A stretch of 64,000 nucleotides of DNA, taken from the NCBI GenBank assembly GCA_009792885.1, contig WMCF01000089.1:754737-818736 (forward strand), given 5' to 3'. The notes under the pieces are model-generated. The model worked only from the letters and a program-made list of their open reading frames with translations. It ran no database searches and had not been told where the DNA came from. This DNA is from Eremophila alpestris peregrina. Lineage: Eukaryota; Chordata; Aves; Passeriformes; Alaudidae. This document shows positions 51,501-62,318 of this stretch, one piece after another. Each line of letters begins with the position of its first letter. The stretch's first letter is position 1. The position numbers and the translations under genes were made by a program.

Positions 51501-52829
51501 GAGTAGTAACTGTGGGCTGGCACAGAAGAGTTTACTGAGCTCACTGCTATACTTTCTCTGATGCCAGGAAGCTAAGATTCATTAGCCATTTAAGAATTTT
51601 CAAAGCTGCTGTTTGGATGTGAACTATACGAAGACATCCTAACTGATTGAGGAACAGCTTCTGACCTTTTTTAGTTCAGTGTCAGCACCGGAGCTCTTTG
51701 TCCATCACTGAGACACAGCTTGCTTGGTGCATGAACCACTCTGAGTCAATTATCCCTGTGGCTGCCTCTTGCAAGGACACCGTATGCATCTCATTTTGAC
51801 CTCTTCCACTTGGGAAAAGGTGCTCATGAATCCAGGCTGTCAGCTTCTGAGGTTAACAAACAATGTCCCAGGCCTTGTGTCACTTCTACAGCCATATGTT
51901 TTAGCATATAGCTGTCATCAGGCTCACTGGAGTGCCCTAGAATTGGCCGATTAAATAGGCTCTCTAGCCACCCTTCCTGTGTTCTCAGGTTTATGGCTGC
52001 AAGAACTGTGGGGGAGGAAGACTTACAGGGTGTCAGCATTGTGATATCTTCAACAGGCAGATTGTGATGTTCTCAGAGAAGATTTCCTTCTCTTCACCAG
52101 GAGGCGCACAATGATGGTGATGATTTCTTCCTCCTCTGTCTCTGGGTACATGTGAGTTTATTTCTGCATGTGTATTCTTTTTCAGTAGTTCCCAAATTGT
52201 TTTGGAGAGTTTTTGTTTGTTTGTTTGTCCTCCTTGTTGTCTCTAAAATTGCCTTGACTTGAATAACATGGGCTTGCATTTCTGCAGGAATGAGTGACTG
52301 ACCACTGCAATAGACTTGGAAGTTAATAGACTGGAGTTAAAGGCTGTTGTTGCCCTGGAGTTACAGACAGGTCAGGCCACACAGAATAAATGCCTAAGTG
52401 GGAAGTACCACCCTGTCATGGTGTGAGAGGCCATGCCTGCGTGTTATTGTTGATGTTGGTGGCTTTTTAGTGGAGGAAACAGAGGATGATTCAGGGATTT
52501 GACCTTTATGCAGGAAACATTTGTTAAAAAGAAAATGTTTTCCTTCCTGGGTCATTTCTTCTGTATTTTGTTCTCATGGAGGTTTTATCCACCCTTCCCG
52601 TCTAGAGAAAATGCAAAAGGAAAACGCTCTTGAATCCACCAGGCAAAATGGTTTCATGTCTTCCCACTTAAGTGGATATAAGATATAGCACCTCTGTGCC
52701 ACAACAGGAGCTGAACTTAAATCCAGGAAGACCTTACACAGCTGGAGAGACCTCATAGCACCTTCCATCATCTGAAGAAGGCCTACAGGAAAACTGGAGA
52801 GGGACTTTTGATAAGAGCCATGTGCTAGG
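48561..52829. other. FOXE1-HEMGN intergenic DNA, nothing recognised
   Basis: About 4.3 kb without a recognisable gene. A TTTG tetranucleotide run lies at 52211-52229 and a weak CTCF-like motif at 52094-52108. Confidence 0.45.
52211..52229. repeat. (TTTG)n short tandem repeat
   Basis: About four and a half copies of TTTG. Confidence 0.95.
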
Positions 52830-53052
52830 ATAAAGGGCAGTGAGGGAAGTGAGACTTAGTGAGGGAAGGTAGACTTAGATCAGGTATTTGGAAGAAATTC
52901 CTGTGAGGGTGGAGAGGCACAGTCACAGGTTGCCCAGAGAAGTTATGGATGTCCCACCCCTGAAAGTGTTCAAAGCCAGGCTGAAATGGGTCAGTGAACA
53001 ATCGGGGAGGGAAAGAGATGATCTTTAAGGTCCTTTTCCACCCAAACTATTC
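52830..53052 (+). mobile_element. CR1 LINE 3' fragment
   Basis: The plus strand shows 'caggttgcccagagaagtta', 'cacccctgaaagtgttcaaa', 'gccaggctgaaatgg' and finally 'gatgatctttaaggtccttt' with a decayed tail ending near 53052. This is the 3' end of a CR1 element. Its end coincides with the start of a small CpG-rich cluster. Confidence 0.85.
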
Positions 53053-53270
53053 GGTGGTGCCGCTAGGGAGCGCTGCCGGCCGCGCCGGGCGGGACGGAGC
53101 GAGGAGCGCCGCTGGAAAAGGAGATCGCCCGTTTGGGTCCCTGCCAGCGGAGGAGGCTCGTCCTTGCACAGAGGTCCAAAGGCGCACACGAGAATCGTGC
53201 CCTCAGCCCGCCATCCGAATCTGGAGGAGCAAGCAGCCGTGTCCAGGAGCGTGTGGTTAATGCTGCACCC
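53053..53270. promoter_or_regulatory. Small CpG cluster with a CTCF-like motif
   Basis: Immediately after a CR1 tail the sequence turns very CpG-rich ('ctgccggccgcgccgggcgg') for about 200 bases. The plus strand at 53060-53074 matches 13 of 15 positions of the CTCF core consensus as I recall it (CCASYAGRKGGCRSY). No coding exon is recognised. It could be an insulator site or the promoter of an unannotated transcript between FOXE1 and HEMGN. Confidence 0.45.
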
Positions 53271-56200
53271 AAGCTGCGTTTTTGTGCTTTCGTGAGTTCC
53301 CAAGGAGATGGTCTGTAGAGGAGAGAGCTGATAAAAGCGTCGCTATTAAGGCTGCAAAGCACAGATCACGCTGTTTACCGCGCAAGCTATTTCTTGGTTT
53401 CTTTGTGTTTTCTGTGTCCTGTCAGTGAAAACCTCAGGCTGTCTGAGGGAGACATGGGCACAGTTCATGCTCAGCACCCCAAGTCCATCTGGATGGGCTG
53501 AATTTCAGGCGGTGGGCTTAGACAAGTGCCATTCCCCCTTGCCTTATGTGAGCCCACACCAGGAACACTGGATTCAGTTACGGTAACAGTTAGCAAGAAA
53601 GTAATTCCTATGTTGGAGCTCAACTGAGGCCCTCAAGGCAGCGAGCTGGGTGCATGGGATAGGCTGAAGGAATCAGGGTTGTTCTCATGGAGAGTGGGTG
53701 AGCATGGAGTCTAACTCCATGGGTTACAGAGTGGGTTACAGAGAAGATGGAGCTGGGGTCTTCTCTGAAGTGCGCCAAGGTGGAGAAAGAGGCAAGGAAC
53801 TTAAACTGTGCTGAGGGGAAGCTCGGTGGGACATAAAGGAAAAACATTCTTTCCTTGAAAGTGGGGCAGCCCTGGGATGAGGACAAGAGGGGGACAATCT
53901 CATGTCTTGGAGAAGGTCAGCACTTGATTGGAGAAAGCCCAAAGCAGTCTGGTCAGACTTAGCCATGCTCTGAGCTGGGGTTGCATTGAAGATCTCCAGA
54001 AATCTATCCTCACTTAACTTTTTCTACAGTTACGTGATTTCCTGGTGAAACAGGAGAGTCAGGCCAGGTGGTGGAACACTGATGAGCCTAGCTGGACACA
54101 CAGCTCTGGTCTGTGGCAGCCCTGGCAGCATTAGAGAGGTATTTATTTAAATAGTGAACACAGGATGGGAAGGAGCAGAGCTAACAAGCTCTGAGCAGGA
54201 AGTGGTGGCCAGAGAGGGAGTGGGTATTTGCAGTCTCCAGGATTTACTGCTTAAAGTCAATATTAGTAAATTAACCAGCAATTTTTTCTTATCACTGCAG
54301 GACCAAGGCACTTATGGGGTGGAATGGGTTTCACTGGTCTGTGGTGGCCTCTGGCTCTAAGTTTCTTGCTCACTACTTTCTGCTGAGGCTTAACTATGAC
54401 TTCACTCCTGCTAAGGACAGGAAGATCCTTCTGGTTCAAAAACATCACCCATGAGCAACAGCCTGCCACAGATCACTTTCAGCAGGTGTGGGGGACCCTG
54501 TATATTAAGAGCAATTTGAGAAGTGGGAAGCCAGGGTGCACAAACCAAACCACTCCCCTTGTCCCATAGAGTTGGAAGTATGTTTCCTGAAAGGATATTG
54601 AAAGGTAATCAACAAGGACAGAGGAAAGTCTGGTTCTCCAGAATATGATGTTAGGTTTCCTCTCCTCATCTGTCATGTCATGGCTGTCAGCACTCAGGAT
54701 GGCTTTCCATGCTCTGCAGGAGGGGGGACAGGACCTGAAGCCCTGAGAAGAGCTCACAGGAGTATGTTCAATCCTGCCCAGTTGACATTAACCAATATCC
54801 TGCTGAATCTCACTAGTGAGGAGAGAACCACAGTGGTCATGTCCACTGTGTACCACAACATGCCTTCATCTGCATGCCTCAGGGAGCAGGTCAGAGCGTC
54901 CTGGAGGAGCCTCAGGCAGGCCTGCCACTTTACAGCACAGCAAGGATCACTGTGTCAGGCACTTACCTGGCTCCCTGTGCTGGCCCCACAGCTCAGAAGC
55001 TATTTCCCTCCACCCATACCATTCTCTTTGCCAGTAAGCAGGCTGCACTCAGGTCTCTGGCCTCCTACAGACTTCTCCTATGTCAGACCCAGACCATTGT
55101 TGTCATCCAGTTTTCACCTAGAGGATGGAAATTTGCTTTATTCGACTCTCTCTCAATAGCCCTGAGCAAACACATCTGTCTTGGATTCAGGAAGGAGGGA
55201 AGAGAGGGAGAAGCTGATTTGTTGCAAAACAAAACCTGCAAAACAGCAGCCTCCCTATCTTAGATACAGCTGCCCTTGACAGCCTGTCCCCAGCTCTGTT
55301 CAGGCAGCTGAACCTACCTCAGGGGTACACATGGACCATCATGAGTCCAGCTTTATGCCTGAACCCCATCTGTATAAGCAACAGCTCTGTTATCTGTCCT
55401 CTCAACAGAGAAGGAAGCAATGCATGGCAAATTCAAGTGTTGATTAGGAGTGCTTTATCTTTCTCTTGTTTAGTTTGCGATAAGATGTGTTGTTTGCATT
55501 TACACCTTTCTTACTGTCTGGCAAAGAAGACAGACTGAGAGCAGCTCTAAGAGAGAGTGTGCAGTGCCTGGGATGACCCCAGGACTTCCTAGACACCAAA
55601 GGCAACTCAGCAGAGATGGGCAGAGGTGCTTGCTCTGGTTCCTGCACATCTCTGCCCTCAGGGAGCTCCCCCAGCCCTTCCAGAGCAAGGATTAGCTGCC
55701 CATCTGTTTTTCAAGAAGGAGTGTTGCCCCATGTTCATGGACACCTCACTCTGCCAGGCCTTCACCACCTCCTATAGCTCCACTTCACAATGGAGAAGGT
55801 GGAATGTGGTTGTTCTGTGCCTTCCTTGATTGATGTGAGCTGTAACAGGAGTCTAAAGCCACCCAGAAGTTTCTTCTCCCCACAATCTAAATGGCTCTGG
55901 AAGTCAGGAGAGTCTAAATGTCTGCAGATGCGGAGTGGGCAGCATGGCTGATTCCCCCTCCCTGTCAGTACTGCAGAGGATTGGAGGGCTGGGAAGGGCC
56001 ACTGGCTCTTGCTGGTCTCTGCCATTGCACAGGTGGAGCTCCAGCAGGTGGAATGATCTCCTGGGCTGCCTGGCAGCAGCCACAACCCAGCCTTTCTGCA
56101 GCATGGTGGGGGCACCACACTTGCAGGAGGACCCCAGCACAACTGTTGTGATGTTGCTCAAACCCGACATGACCTCCAGCCTCTGGCTCTGCTTCAGACT

Positions 56201-57249
56201 GGTGCAGCCTCAGCTGCCTTCCCCCAGTGCCTTGGTCCAAGAGCAAACCTCCCAGATAAAAGCTTTTTCCATGCTGCAGGGCTTCCACAAGGCCCTGTTG
56301 TTGTAACTTTAGTTATTTGGGGTTGTGGATGAGGTTTGAGTGGTTCATGGCATATGCTGAGGGATCTTGTTCAGCTGCCAGTGTCAGTGACTTAAGGAGA
56401 GAGCAAAACCTTGTGTTAAGCTGATATGTCTGTGGAGACCAAAACAGTATCAGGATACCTGTGTAAGGAAACCCATCCCTCCAGGAGCTGCCTATGGGGA
56501 ATGGAGCTGAATTTCTGGTGAATCCATGAAATGGATTGGTGCTGCTGCTTTCTGCTTTGACACCCGCCAGGTGCTTTAGAGATTCTGGCAGTGTAGAGGT
56601 CAGGATTTCAGTGTGGGGAGTCTGTGGGAAGAGCTGGCAAGCACTTGCTCTTCATGTGATGTCCCCGGGACCACAGCAGGGATGTCAACGGCATCCATCT
56701 TGTCACTGGAGAGACTCTCACCAGTTAGATGTCACACATGCTGTGACACAGAGCCTCAAGGGCTCTGGGACACCAGCAGCAATGTGTCTAGAGCCATTAA
56801 AAAATCCCCCAAATCAAGAGCGCCCTCAGGGCCTGGCCAGCCTTGTGCCCTGGGAGACAGGCCCTTGGGAAGTCAGAGAATGGCAATATGACCTCCACTC
56901 CTCCTCAAGAGGAGAAGGATCTTCTGTGTCAGGATGTTACTGGAATGTAAGAGAGCCTCTTCCCTTTCTATGCACAGGAATAAGGACCACAAGACCCAAA
57001 ATGTGGGGTGAGACACAGGGCACCCCATTACTTCCTGGCTTCAGGAGAAATCCTGTGTGAAGACTTGGGAGACAGGAAGACAACGACTGTGCAGAGTGTC
57101 TCCTGTCTTTGCCCCAAATGGTATTTTCCTGACAAAAGTGGATAATTCAGCCAGGTTTCAGCCCAATGCACTCAGCTGTTTTCAACCATCTTTTGTTTGT
57201 CTTCCAAGGTCAGAGTGAAGCTGCCCAGAAATTAAAAACAAAAAATATT
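53271..57249. other. Intergenic DNA before the HEMGN 3' end, nothing recognised
   Basis: Open frames of up to 174 codons occur (54680-55159 +, 56536-57060 +, 55762-56142 -). None shows a family motif, conserved-looking composition or splice context. No TRMO-like TsaA domain could be found. Confidence 0.4.
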
Positions 57250-57272
57250 TCCAGCTTTAGGAAAGCAAGATG

Positions 57273-57278
57273 TTTATT
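57273..57278 (-). terminator. HEMGN: Candidate HEMGN polyadenylation signal (AATAAA)
   Basis: Read on the minus strand, AATAAA lies about 470 bases after the HEMGN stop codon and is followed by a T/GT-rich stretch ('tattttttgtttttaa'). It is a plausible 3' end of the transcript, so the 3'UTR would span about 57250-57747. Confidence 0.55.
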
Positions 57279-57747
57279 GCAGAGTAAAACAGGCTATGAG
57301 AAAAACTTTCAGACTGAAAACAATAGTGCAAAGTGTGGTGGGATTTAGAAAGTGCAGAAGAAGGCCCAAGCTGGGTTTCTCCAGCCAGCTAAAAATCACA
57401 GTGGGTGTCAGCTTTGCAATGCCACTCACATCTATACAAATAAGAAATTACTTTCAGAAACATGGATGGATGCTGGACTGTACGACTGAACTGTGGCAGA
57501 GCACCGTGAAGCCTTCCATGGGCCCAAGTGAAACAGCCTGTTTGCAGAGAGAGAAGGAGGCTTATAAACCACAGGCAACTTCCCAGGGGCTGCCTCTCTA
57601 GCCTGGAAGAAGCATAGAAAGCAGAGTGACAAGGAAAGTATGGGCTTTTTGACTCCCAAGAAAGCAGCTGCTCAAAATCACTGTGCCATACCTATCAAGT
57701 TGGTGATGCAACAGTCAAAATACAAATATCCCCAAACAATTAAAAAG

Positions 57748-57857
57748 TTAATACAGAATATGTGTGTTGAATTCGTTATCCTGGTGGTCATTTTCCAGAG
57801 GAGTATTCAACTCTTCTAGTATGTCTGCTTCTGCTGGTTTCAGCACATCCTCTTCAC
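57748..57857 (-). CDS. HEMGN: HEMGN coding exon 4 and stop
   Basis: A 110-base terminal coding exon after acceptor 'cttatag'. It encodes 35 codons after the split Gly and ends in TAA at 57750-57748. The C-terminus LENDHQDNEFNTHILY resembles the mammalian PENDVYSYVLF end. Confidence 0.9.
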
Positions 57858-60800
57858 CTATAAGGCATGTAAAAGACAGATAATTTCCTATTGGGGGACT
57901 CTCATGCCTTACCCCTCTGTCCCATGTTAAAATTGCCCCTTTCCCCAGTCTCCTGCAATTGCCTGGAGAAGGGATTAGGTAGCTCAGGGTGGATTGCCTG
58001 CTTTTCAAGGGCAGTTATGGAGGGGAGTTGGAAAAGGTAAAGCACTGTCAGGTTTAAAGCCAGAGGCAATAACCACAACCCATTTTAAGACCTCAGGACT
58101 GGAGGCTGGACACCCACCCCAGAGCCCAGGATGCAGAACAGCTGTTTTCCATGGCATGAGGGCACCACATGCCTTGCAGCAACAGGCCTTTTTCTTGCCC
58201 TCTGCACAGACATTGCTGGAAATGCAGTAGTTGAGGGTCAGAGGATTGTCGCCTCCTCGGAAGCAGATCCTAAGTTTCCCTGGTTTTGAAGCAACCTGCA
58301 TGCTTGACCCACTGACTTCTACTCTTCCCACGCCAGATCTGAGAGCAGCTCCTGCTGTAGTAGCTGTAAATGGATTTTCTGAGCCCAGACACCAGCCTGA
58401 CATTCAGACCAGCTTAGTGCCCTCCATGCATCAGTCCTGGCAGGTTTCAGATGTGTAGTTGCCTGCAGGCGCCCACCCCTTGCCCCAGTGCCCACTTTGG
58501 TCTCCCACCATCCTAGTGTCAGTCCTGAAAATGGATGGACTGTGGACAGAGCATGTCTGGATTTTGGCTTCCCCAACCAGCTCTGACCAAAAAAAATGGT
58601 ATCCTCTCTCCAGAGAACAGGTCTACACAGAGATATCCCCCTGTGCTAATATGGTTCTTGGCAGAGCCACAGAAGTGTCCTTAGGACAAGGAGTTATTAA
58701 GGACCAGGTCCACAACCCCATTCCAATGACTGACAATAGTGGACTCATTATCACTCCCCTGGACTTGGAGAGAGCTGTGTCTCTCCATCTGACCATGTGA
58801 CAGTCTGACCATCCCCCCACCCTTTCTCAGCTCCCCAGTTGTTGTGGGGTGAGGACCCAGACGCTGTGGGTTGGTTGTTTCCAAGGTGGGCACCCTTGGC
58901 TGACAGTCCTCAGGAGGCAGCCCTGCACTGACCCCAAGCCACCACGGGGCAGCAGCTCTGCAGTTACTCACCAGCAGGGTCCGAGCTCCTGTCTGCCAGC
59001 TCCCCTTCCACTGCCACTGCCTGCATCCCACCGACCGTGTTCTGGGTGTTCAGCACAGGTGGCTGCTGCTGATACTCTGGTTCAGGCAGGGCTGGCTCAG
59101 AGGGCACTGCCTCAGAGGGCACTGCCTCAGAGGGCACTGGCTCAGCCTTCTCCTGTGGGTCAGGCTGGGGATCCACTCCTGGCTCTGATTGCAGGACAGC
59201 CTTGACCACTGTCGGACGGCCCCGTCCTCTTTTGGCTCTTTTGGCTCTGCTTTGCTGTTCGCTCCTATAGTCTCTGCCAGGGGATTTCACAGGGATGACG
59301 ACTTGGGAAAAGGACAAAGGACTTTCCCTTCTGCCCTAAGGCAGCTTTGCTGGGTCCCCGTTCTCATCATGTCCCAGTTCATCCCGGCAGAAGCTGCAAT
59401 TCTGCAGCCTCCCTCCTGAGCCCAGCACAACAGCCTTCTGCAGCTGCACCAGTGAGCAGGAGCTAGGGCAACAAATTTTTCCTCAGCCCTACATTATGAT
59501 TGAGGTTTGCTTACTACCCCTCCCATCCATCTCTCCCGCCCAGGTCCTGTGAAGACCTTGAGCAGCTACTGGCTGCAGGTCACCTTTCCCCACTGAAGAC
59601 TGATGGCTCTGTCCTTGGGTGAAGATGGAGGGGCTGGGCCATGTCTAGGCTCAGGTTCAGTGCACCACAAAAGCAGTATGACAGAAAAATCAAGACTTAC
59701 CTCAGAACCCAGTGAGCTGAATCTTTCTCCAGGGCTTCTGCTTTTCTTTTCCTGAGCAACTCCCTGTCTCTCAACTGACGGGTTATGATGACATCTACAA
59801 GGACAAAGTGGGTGCTAACATGACATTCTGATCCCTCCCTGCCTGGTACTAGAGCTCTGGTGCAAGAGGCCATTATATTTTTTGTCCCAAAGGGGTCTTG
59901 ATATGAAACTTCTTGAGCACTGTATTTCTAGCACAGCCTCATTGAGTAGGATTTGATGATATAGCACCCAAAACTGTCAGGCTTCTAGCCTGACAATTGC
60001 TCTAGATTCCCAGTTACAATTCCTTGGGGTGATCCATGTCCAACCTACTCCCCTACTGTGGGGACCTGGGGCATGGTGCCCTTGATCAGACATCAAGATA
60101 ATTCTTTATGTTTGCTCCCTTGTTACCCTTTTTCCCAGACAGCTGGAACTGGACACCACTGCAATTAAGATGTTTCTCTAACAACCAAGGAGAAAGCCTT
60201 GACCCACAGAATTGATGGTCCTTCAAAAAAGGAACAGCGCTGTGGGGGCAAGGATGAGCCCAGAGGGCACAGCTTTACCCACAGAGATGCTCATGTGCAT
60301 TGGGGGAAGAAGGTGATCCAACCAGAGACCAAGACAGGGCTCATACACACTGCTGGGGTTGAGAAGATTGGTCCCAAACACCACACAAATAGCCCCAAGC
60401 TGGTCTGCAGCTGTGAGGAAGACCGTGGCAAGGCTGAAGAAAGACTAACTGATGTGAGAAAGCTCCAACACTGGCTTTATTATTTGGGCAGGATGTGCAG
60501 GTTGCAGACAGCCACCAGCAGAGAGGAGCCCTCCCCAGATCCCAGTCATGACCCTCTGAGATGCCTTCCTTGGACAAGGCAAGTAGTGTCCATTTCACTG
60601 GTTGCAAAGGGCTCCAAATGGCTTCCCAAGGCAAAGACCAGCCTAAAAAATGGTCTGAACTTTACTTCTCCATGTCTTTGTCCTAAAAGACAGCAATCCC
60701 TGATGATTTCTAGGGTACTCTAAGCTGTGATAATAAAAACTCATCAAAGAGCATGAGACCCAACTCCAGGAGACAAAGGGAGTAACACTACTGCCCTGAG

Positions 60801-62158
60801 GCCCTGAGGGAGAGGGAATTCTTCCCAAGTGTACACTGAAGAGATCACAACAGAACTGTTTTTCATAGTTTCAACAAGACCCACACAAGTGGAATAGCAA
60901 AATTACGACCTGCTCCTTCCAGACATAATCAGATCCAGCTCCTTTCACAAAAGGACTCAGTGCACACTAAAGTAGTAAAATCATTGAAAAATTGTCATTT
61001 TGTCATTCCCTTGATCAGATGGTAGAAGTGTCAAGGTGAGAAAGACTTCTGAAGCTGAGCTGGGATTACAGCTCTTTTATCCCAAGCATTTATTAAATGC
61101 AAGAAAAATTGTAGTCCAAGACAGAACAATGCAAAACTGACAGCAGGAGCCAGTCTTTGCCCAAAGTGGACTTTTAAACAAGACACTTCTGATAATTAAT
61201 AATAATAATCCTACAGAAATTTAGCTTGGAGAGTAGTTATGCTGGTGTATGCTTCAATGTCCTCATCAAAGTAGAGTCAACTTTGAAATTATATCTGACT
61301 GCTCAGGACACTTCTAGGGAAGTTGAGAATAACTCCAAGACAAATGGGAGGTTGTTCCCTGACATGAAGCAGTAACAGAGACAGTAGGGCTCAGCCAGCA
61401 GGAGATGACTCTGCCATCCACATAGAAAAAGGCAGTAAGCTCTCTGGGAAGACGAGGTTACAGGTTGAAGCAGCAGGGTCTGCACAGGGCCTCAGTTCAG
61501 CTACTGAAGTACATAATCCCTTGCACATCCCATTTGCAGCTAAGGTAATTTTCTTTCCCTTTCAAAATGTCTTGTGAGCTGTAAAAGCAATTTTAGCCAC
61601 TTGCAATCAGTCTCCTTCACAGTCCATTCTAAGAAAACACCCCTCATTCACTTCTAACTGGTCCAAGAAAGCACTCCCACAACAGCTCCAAAGCTGTCAC
61701 CTTAGCTTTGGAAGATCACAGTAAAACATATGCATCCCAATGAAAAAAATATTTACTAGAGGACACTAAGAAACAGAAATTAAATGGAAAGAGAAAAAAA
61801 AATCAAGCTATAAAACCAATGAGATAGTACTGCCAGGCTGCAAACAGACAATCTACTGATGCTCTCTGAAGGACTTATGTTGAAAAGCCTTTATACATGC
61901 TTCTGCCTTTGTGATCTGAAACACGACACATAAAAAGACAAGTATTCACAATTAAATGTGCATCCTCCACCCCCAAGAATAGACTAATAATTATTAGTTC
62001 CTTTCTGAGAAACACTCGGTAACAAAAATCATGCTCTCCTCTCTCCAAAAACTCAAGTTAGGAATGTTCTCATTACCTGGCACAGCATAGTCCTCACAGA
62101 CTGCAGAGCGTGGCAGGGAAGAGTCCAAAGAAGCATGGTCTTTGCCTAAACTCTCCAT
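57748..62158 (-). CDS. HEMGN: Hemogen, four coding exons
   Basis: Hemogen is a nuclear protein of blood-forming cells; in chicken it is Z-linked and promotes testis differentiation. I assembled it from exons 62158-62077, 59794-59701, 59273-58972 and 57857-57748. All junctions are GT-AG and phases agree (1, 2, 1), giving 195 residues. The start MESLGKDHASL matches the human MDLGKDQSHL, exon 2 carries RDRELLRKRKAEALEKD close to the human RNRELLRKRKAE block, and the end NEFNTHILY parallels the human DVYSYVLF (human sequence from memory). A basic region (68-79, RAKRAKRGRGRP) looks like a nuclear signal and contains an AT-hook core. An acidic Pro/Glu-rich part with three VPSE units follows (105-119). 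It is much shorter than the human protein (about 484), mainly because the long repeat region is missing. The promoter has GATA motifs. I am confident of the identity; alternative exons cannot be excluded. Confidence 0.93.
57858..58971 (-). other. HEMGN: HEMGN intron 3
   Basis: A 1114-base GT-AG intron in phase 1. Open frames of up to 132 codons on the minus strand (58005-58403) do not resemble hemogen and are not spliced into the model. Confidence 0.85.
58972..59273 (-). CDS. HEMGN: HEMGN coding exon 3
   Basis: A 302-base exon between acceptor 'ctggcag' and donor 'gtgagt'. It encodes DYRSEQQSRAKRAKRGRGRP, then an acidic Pro/Glu-rich tract with three VPSE units, and ends at SSDPA. In mammals the matching exon is several times longer because of expanded repeats. 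Confidence 0.92.
59096..59140. repeat. HEMGN: 15-bp tandem repeat, three copies, inside HEMGN exon 3
   Basis: Three copies of 'ctcagagggcactgc' (the third ends in g) sit head to tail. On the coding strand each unit encodes five residues (VPSEA, VPSEA, VPSEP), so length changes keep the frame. Confidence 0.97.
59274..59700 (-). other. HEMGN: HEMGN intron 2
   Basis: A 427-base GT-AG intron in phase 2. Nothing else was recognised in it. Confidence 0.88.
59701..59794 (-). CDS. HEMGN: HEMGN coding exon 2
   Basis: A 94-base exon between acceptor 'ttgtag' and donor 'gtaagt'. It encodes the most conserved hemogen segment (VIITRQLRDRELLRKRKAEA and onward to HWVL), a basic, probably helical or coiled-coil and nuclear-localisation region. 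Confidence 0.94.
59795..62076 (-). other. HEMGN: HEMGN intron 1
   Basis: A 2282-base intron with canonical ends. It contains a 174-codon open frame on the plus strand (60199-60723) of unknown significance and an AAT-rich patch (61192-61211). No repeat family was recognised. Confidence 0.85.
62077..62158 (-). CDS. HEMGN: HEMGN coding exon 1
   Basis: Contains the start codon (62158-62156) and 27 codons plus one base. The donor after CCAG is 'gtaatg'. The first residues, MESLGKDHAS, align with the mammalian hemogen N-terminus. This exon is too short to show as a long open frame and was found by similarity and phase. Confidence 0.9.
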
Positions 62159-62258
62159 TGCTCTTTGCAGTTTTAATTAGAAAGCAGCTTAGTTCCCTTG
62201 AAACAGCATCTGGAGATACTGCTGCAGCATAATGAGAGCTTGAAAAAAATGCAGACTG

Positions 62259-62318
62259 CCCGCCCCAAACCTCTTATCTGGCCAGGCCACTGGGAGGGTA
62301 ATAATATTCTCCTTATCA
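62259..62318 (-). promoter_or_regulatory. HEMGN: Erythroid-type promoter cluster of HEMGN (two GATA motifs and a GC box)
   Basis: About 100-160 bases upstream of the HEMGN start, the minus strand reads TGATAAG (62318-62312), AGATAAG (62279-62273) and a GGGGCGGG box (62266-62259). Paired WGATAR sites near a GC/CACCC box are characteristic of GATA1/KLF-driven erythroid promoters. HEMGN is a known GATA1 target in mammals. A further E-box (catctg, 62209-62214) lies closer to the gene. No convincing TATA box is seen. Confidence 0.7.

Noticed and set aside
56536..57060. 174-codon plus-strand open frame near the HEMGN 3' end
   Set aside because: No domain or conserved-looking motif, no CpG cluster or promoter nearby.
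58964..59317. Single-exon protein starting at the ATG at 59317 and ending at 58964
   Set aside because: The first 15 codons lie in intron 2 and the last codons run past a perfect splice donor. The frame is HEMGN exon 3 read beyond both splice sites.
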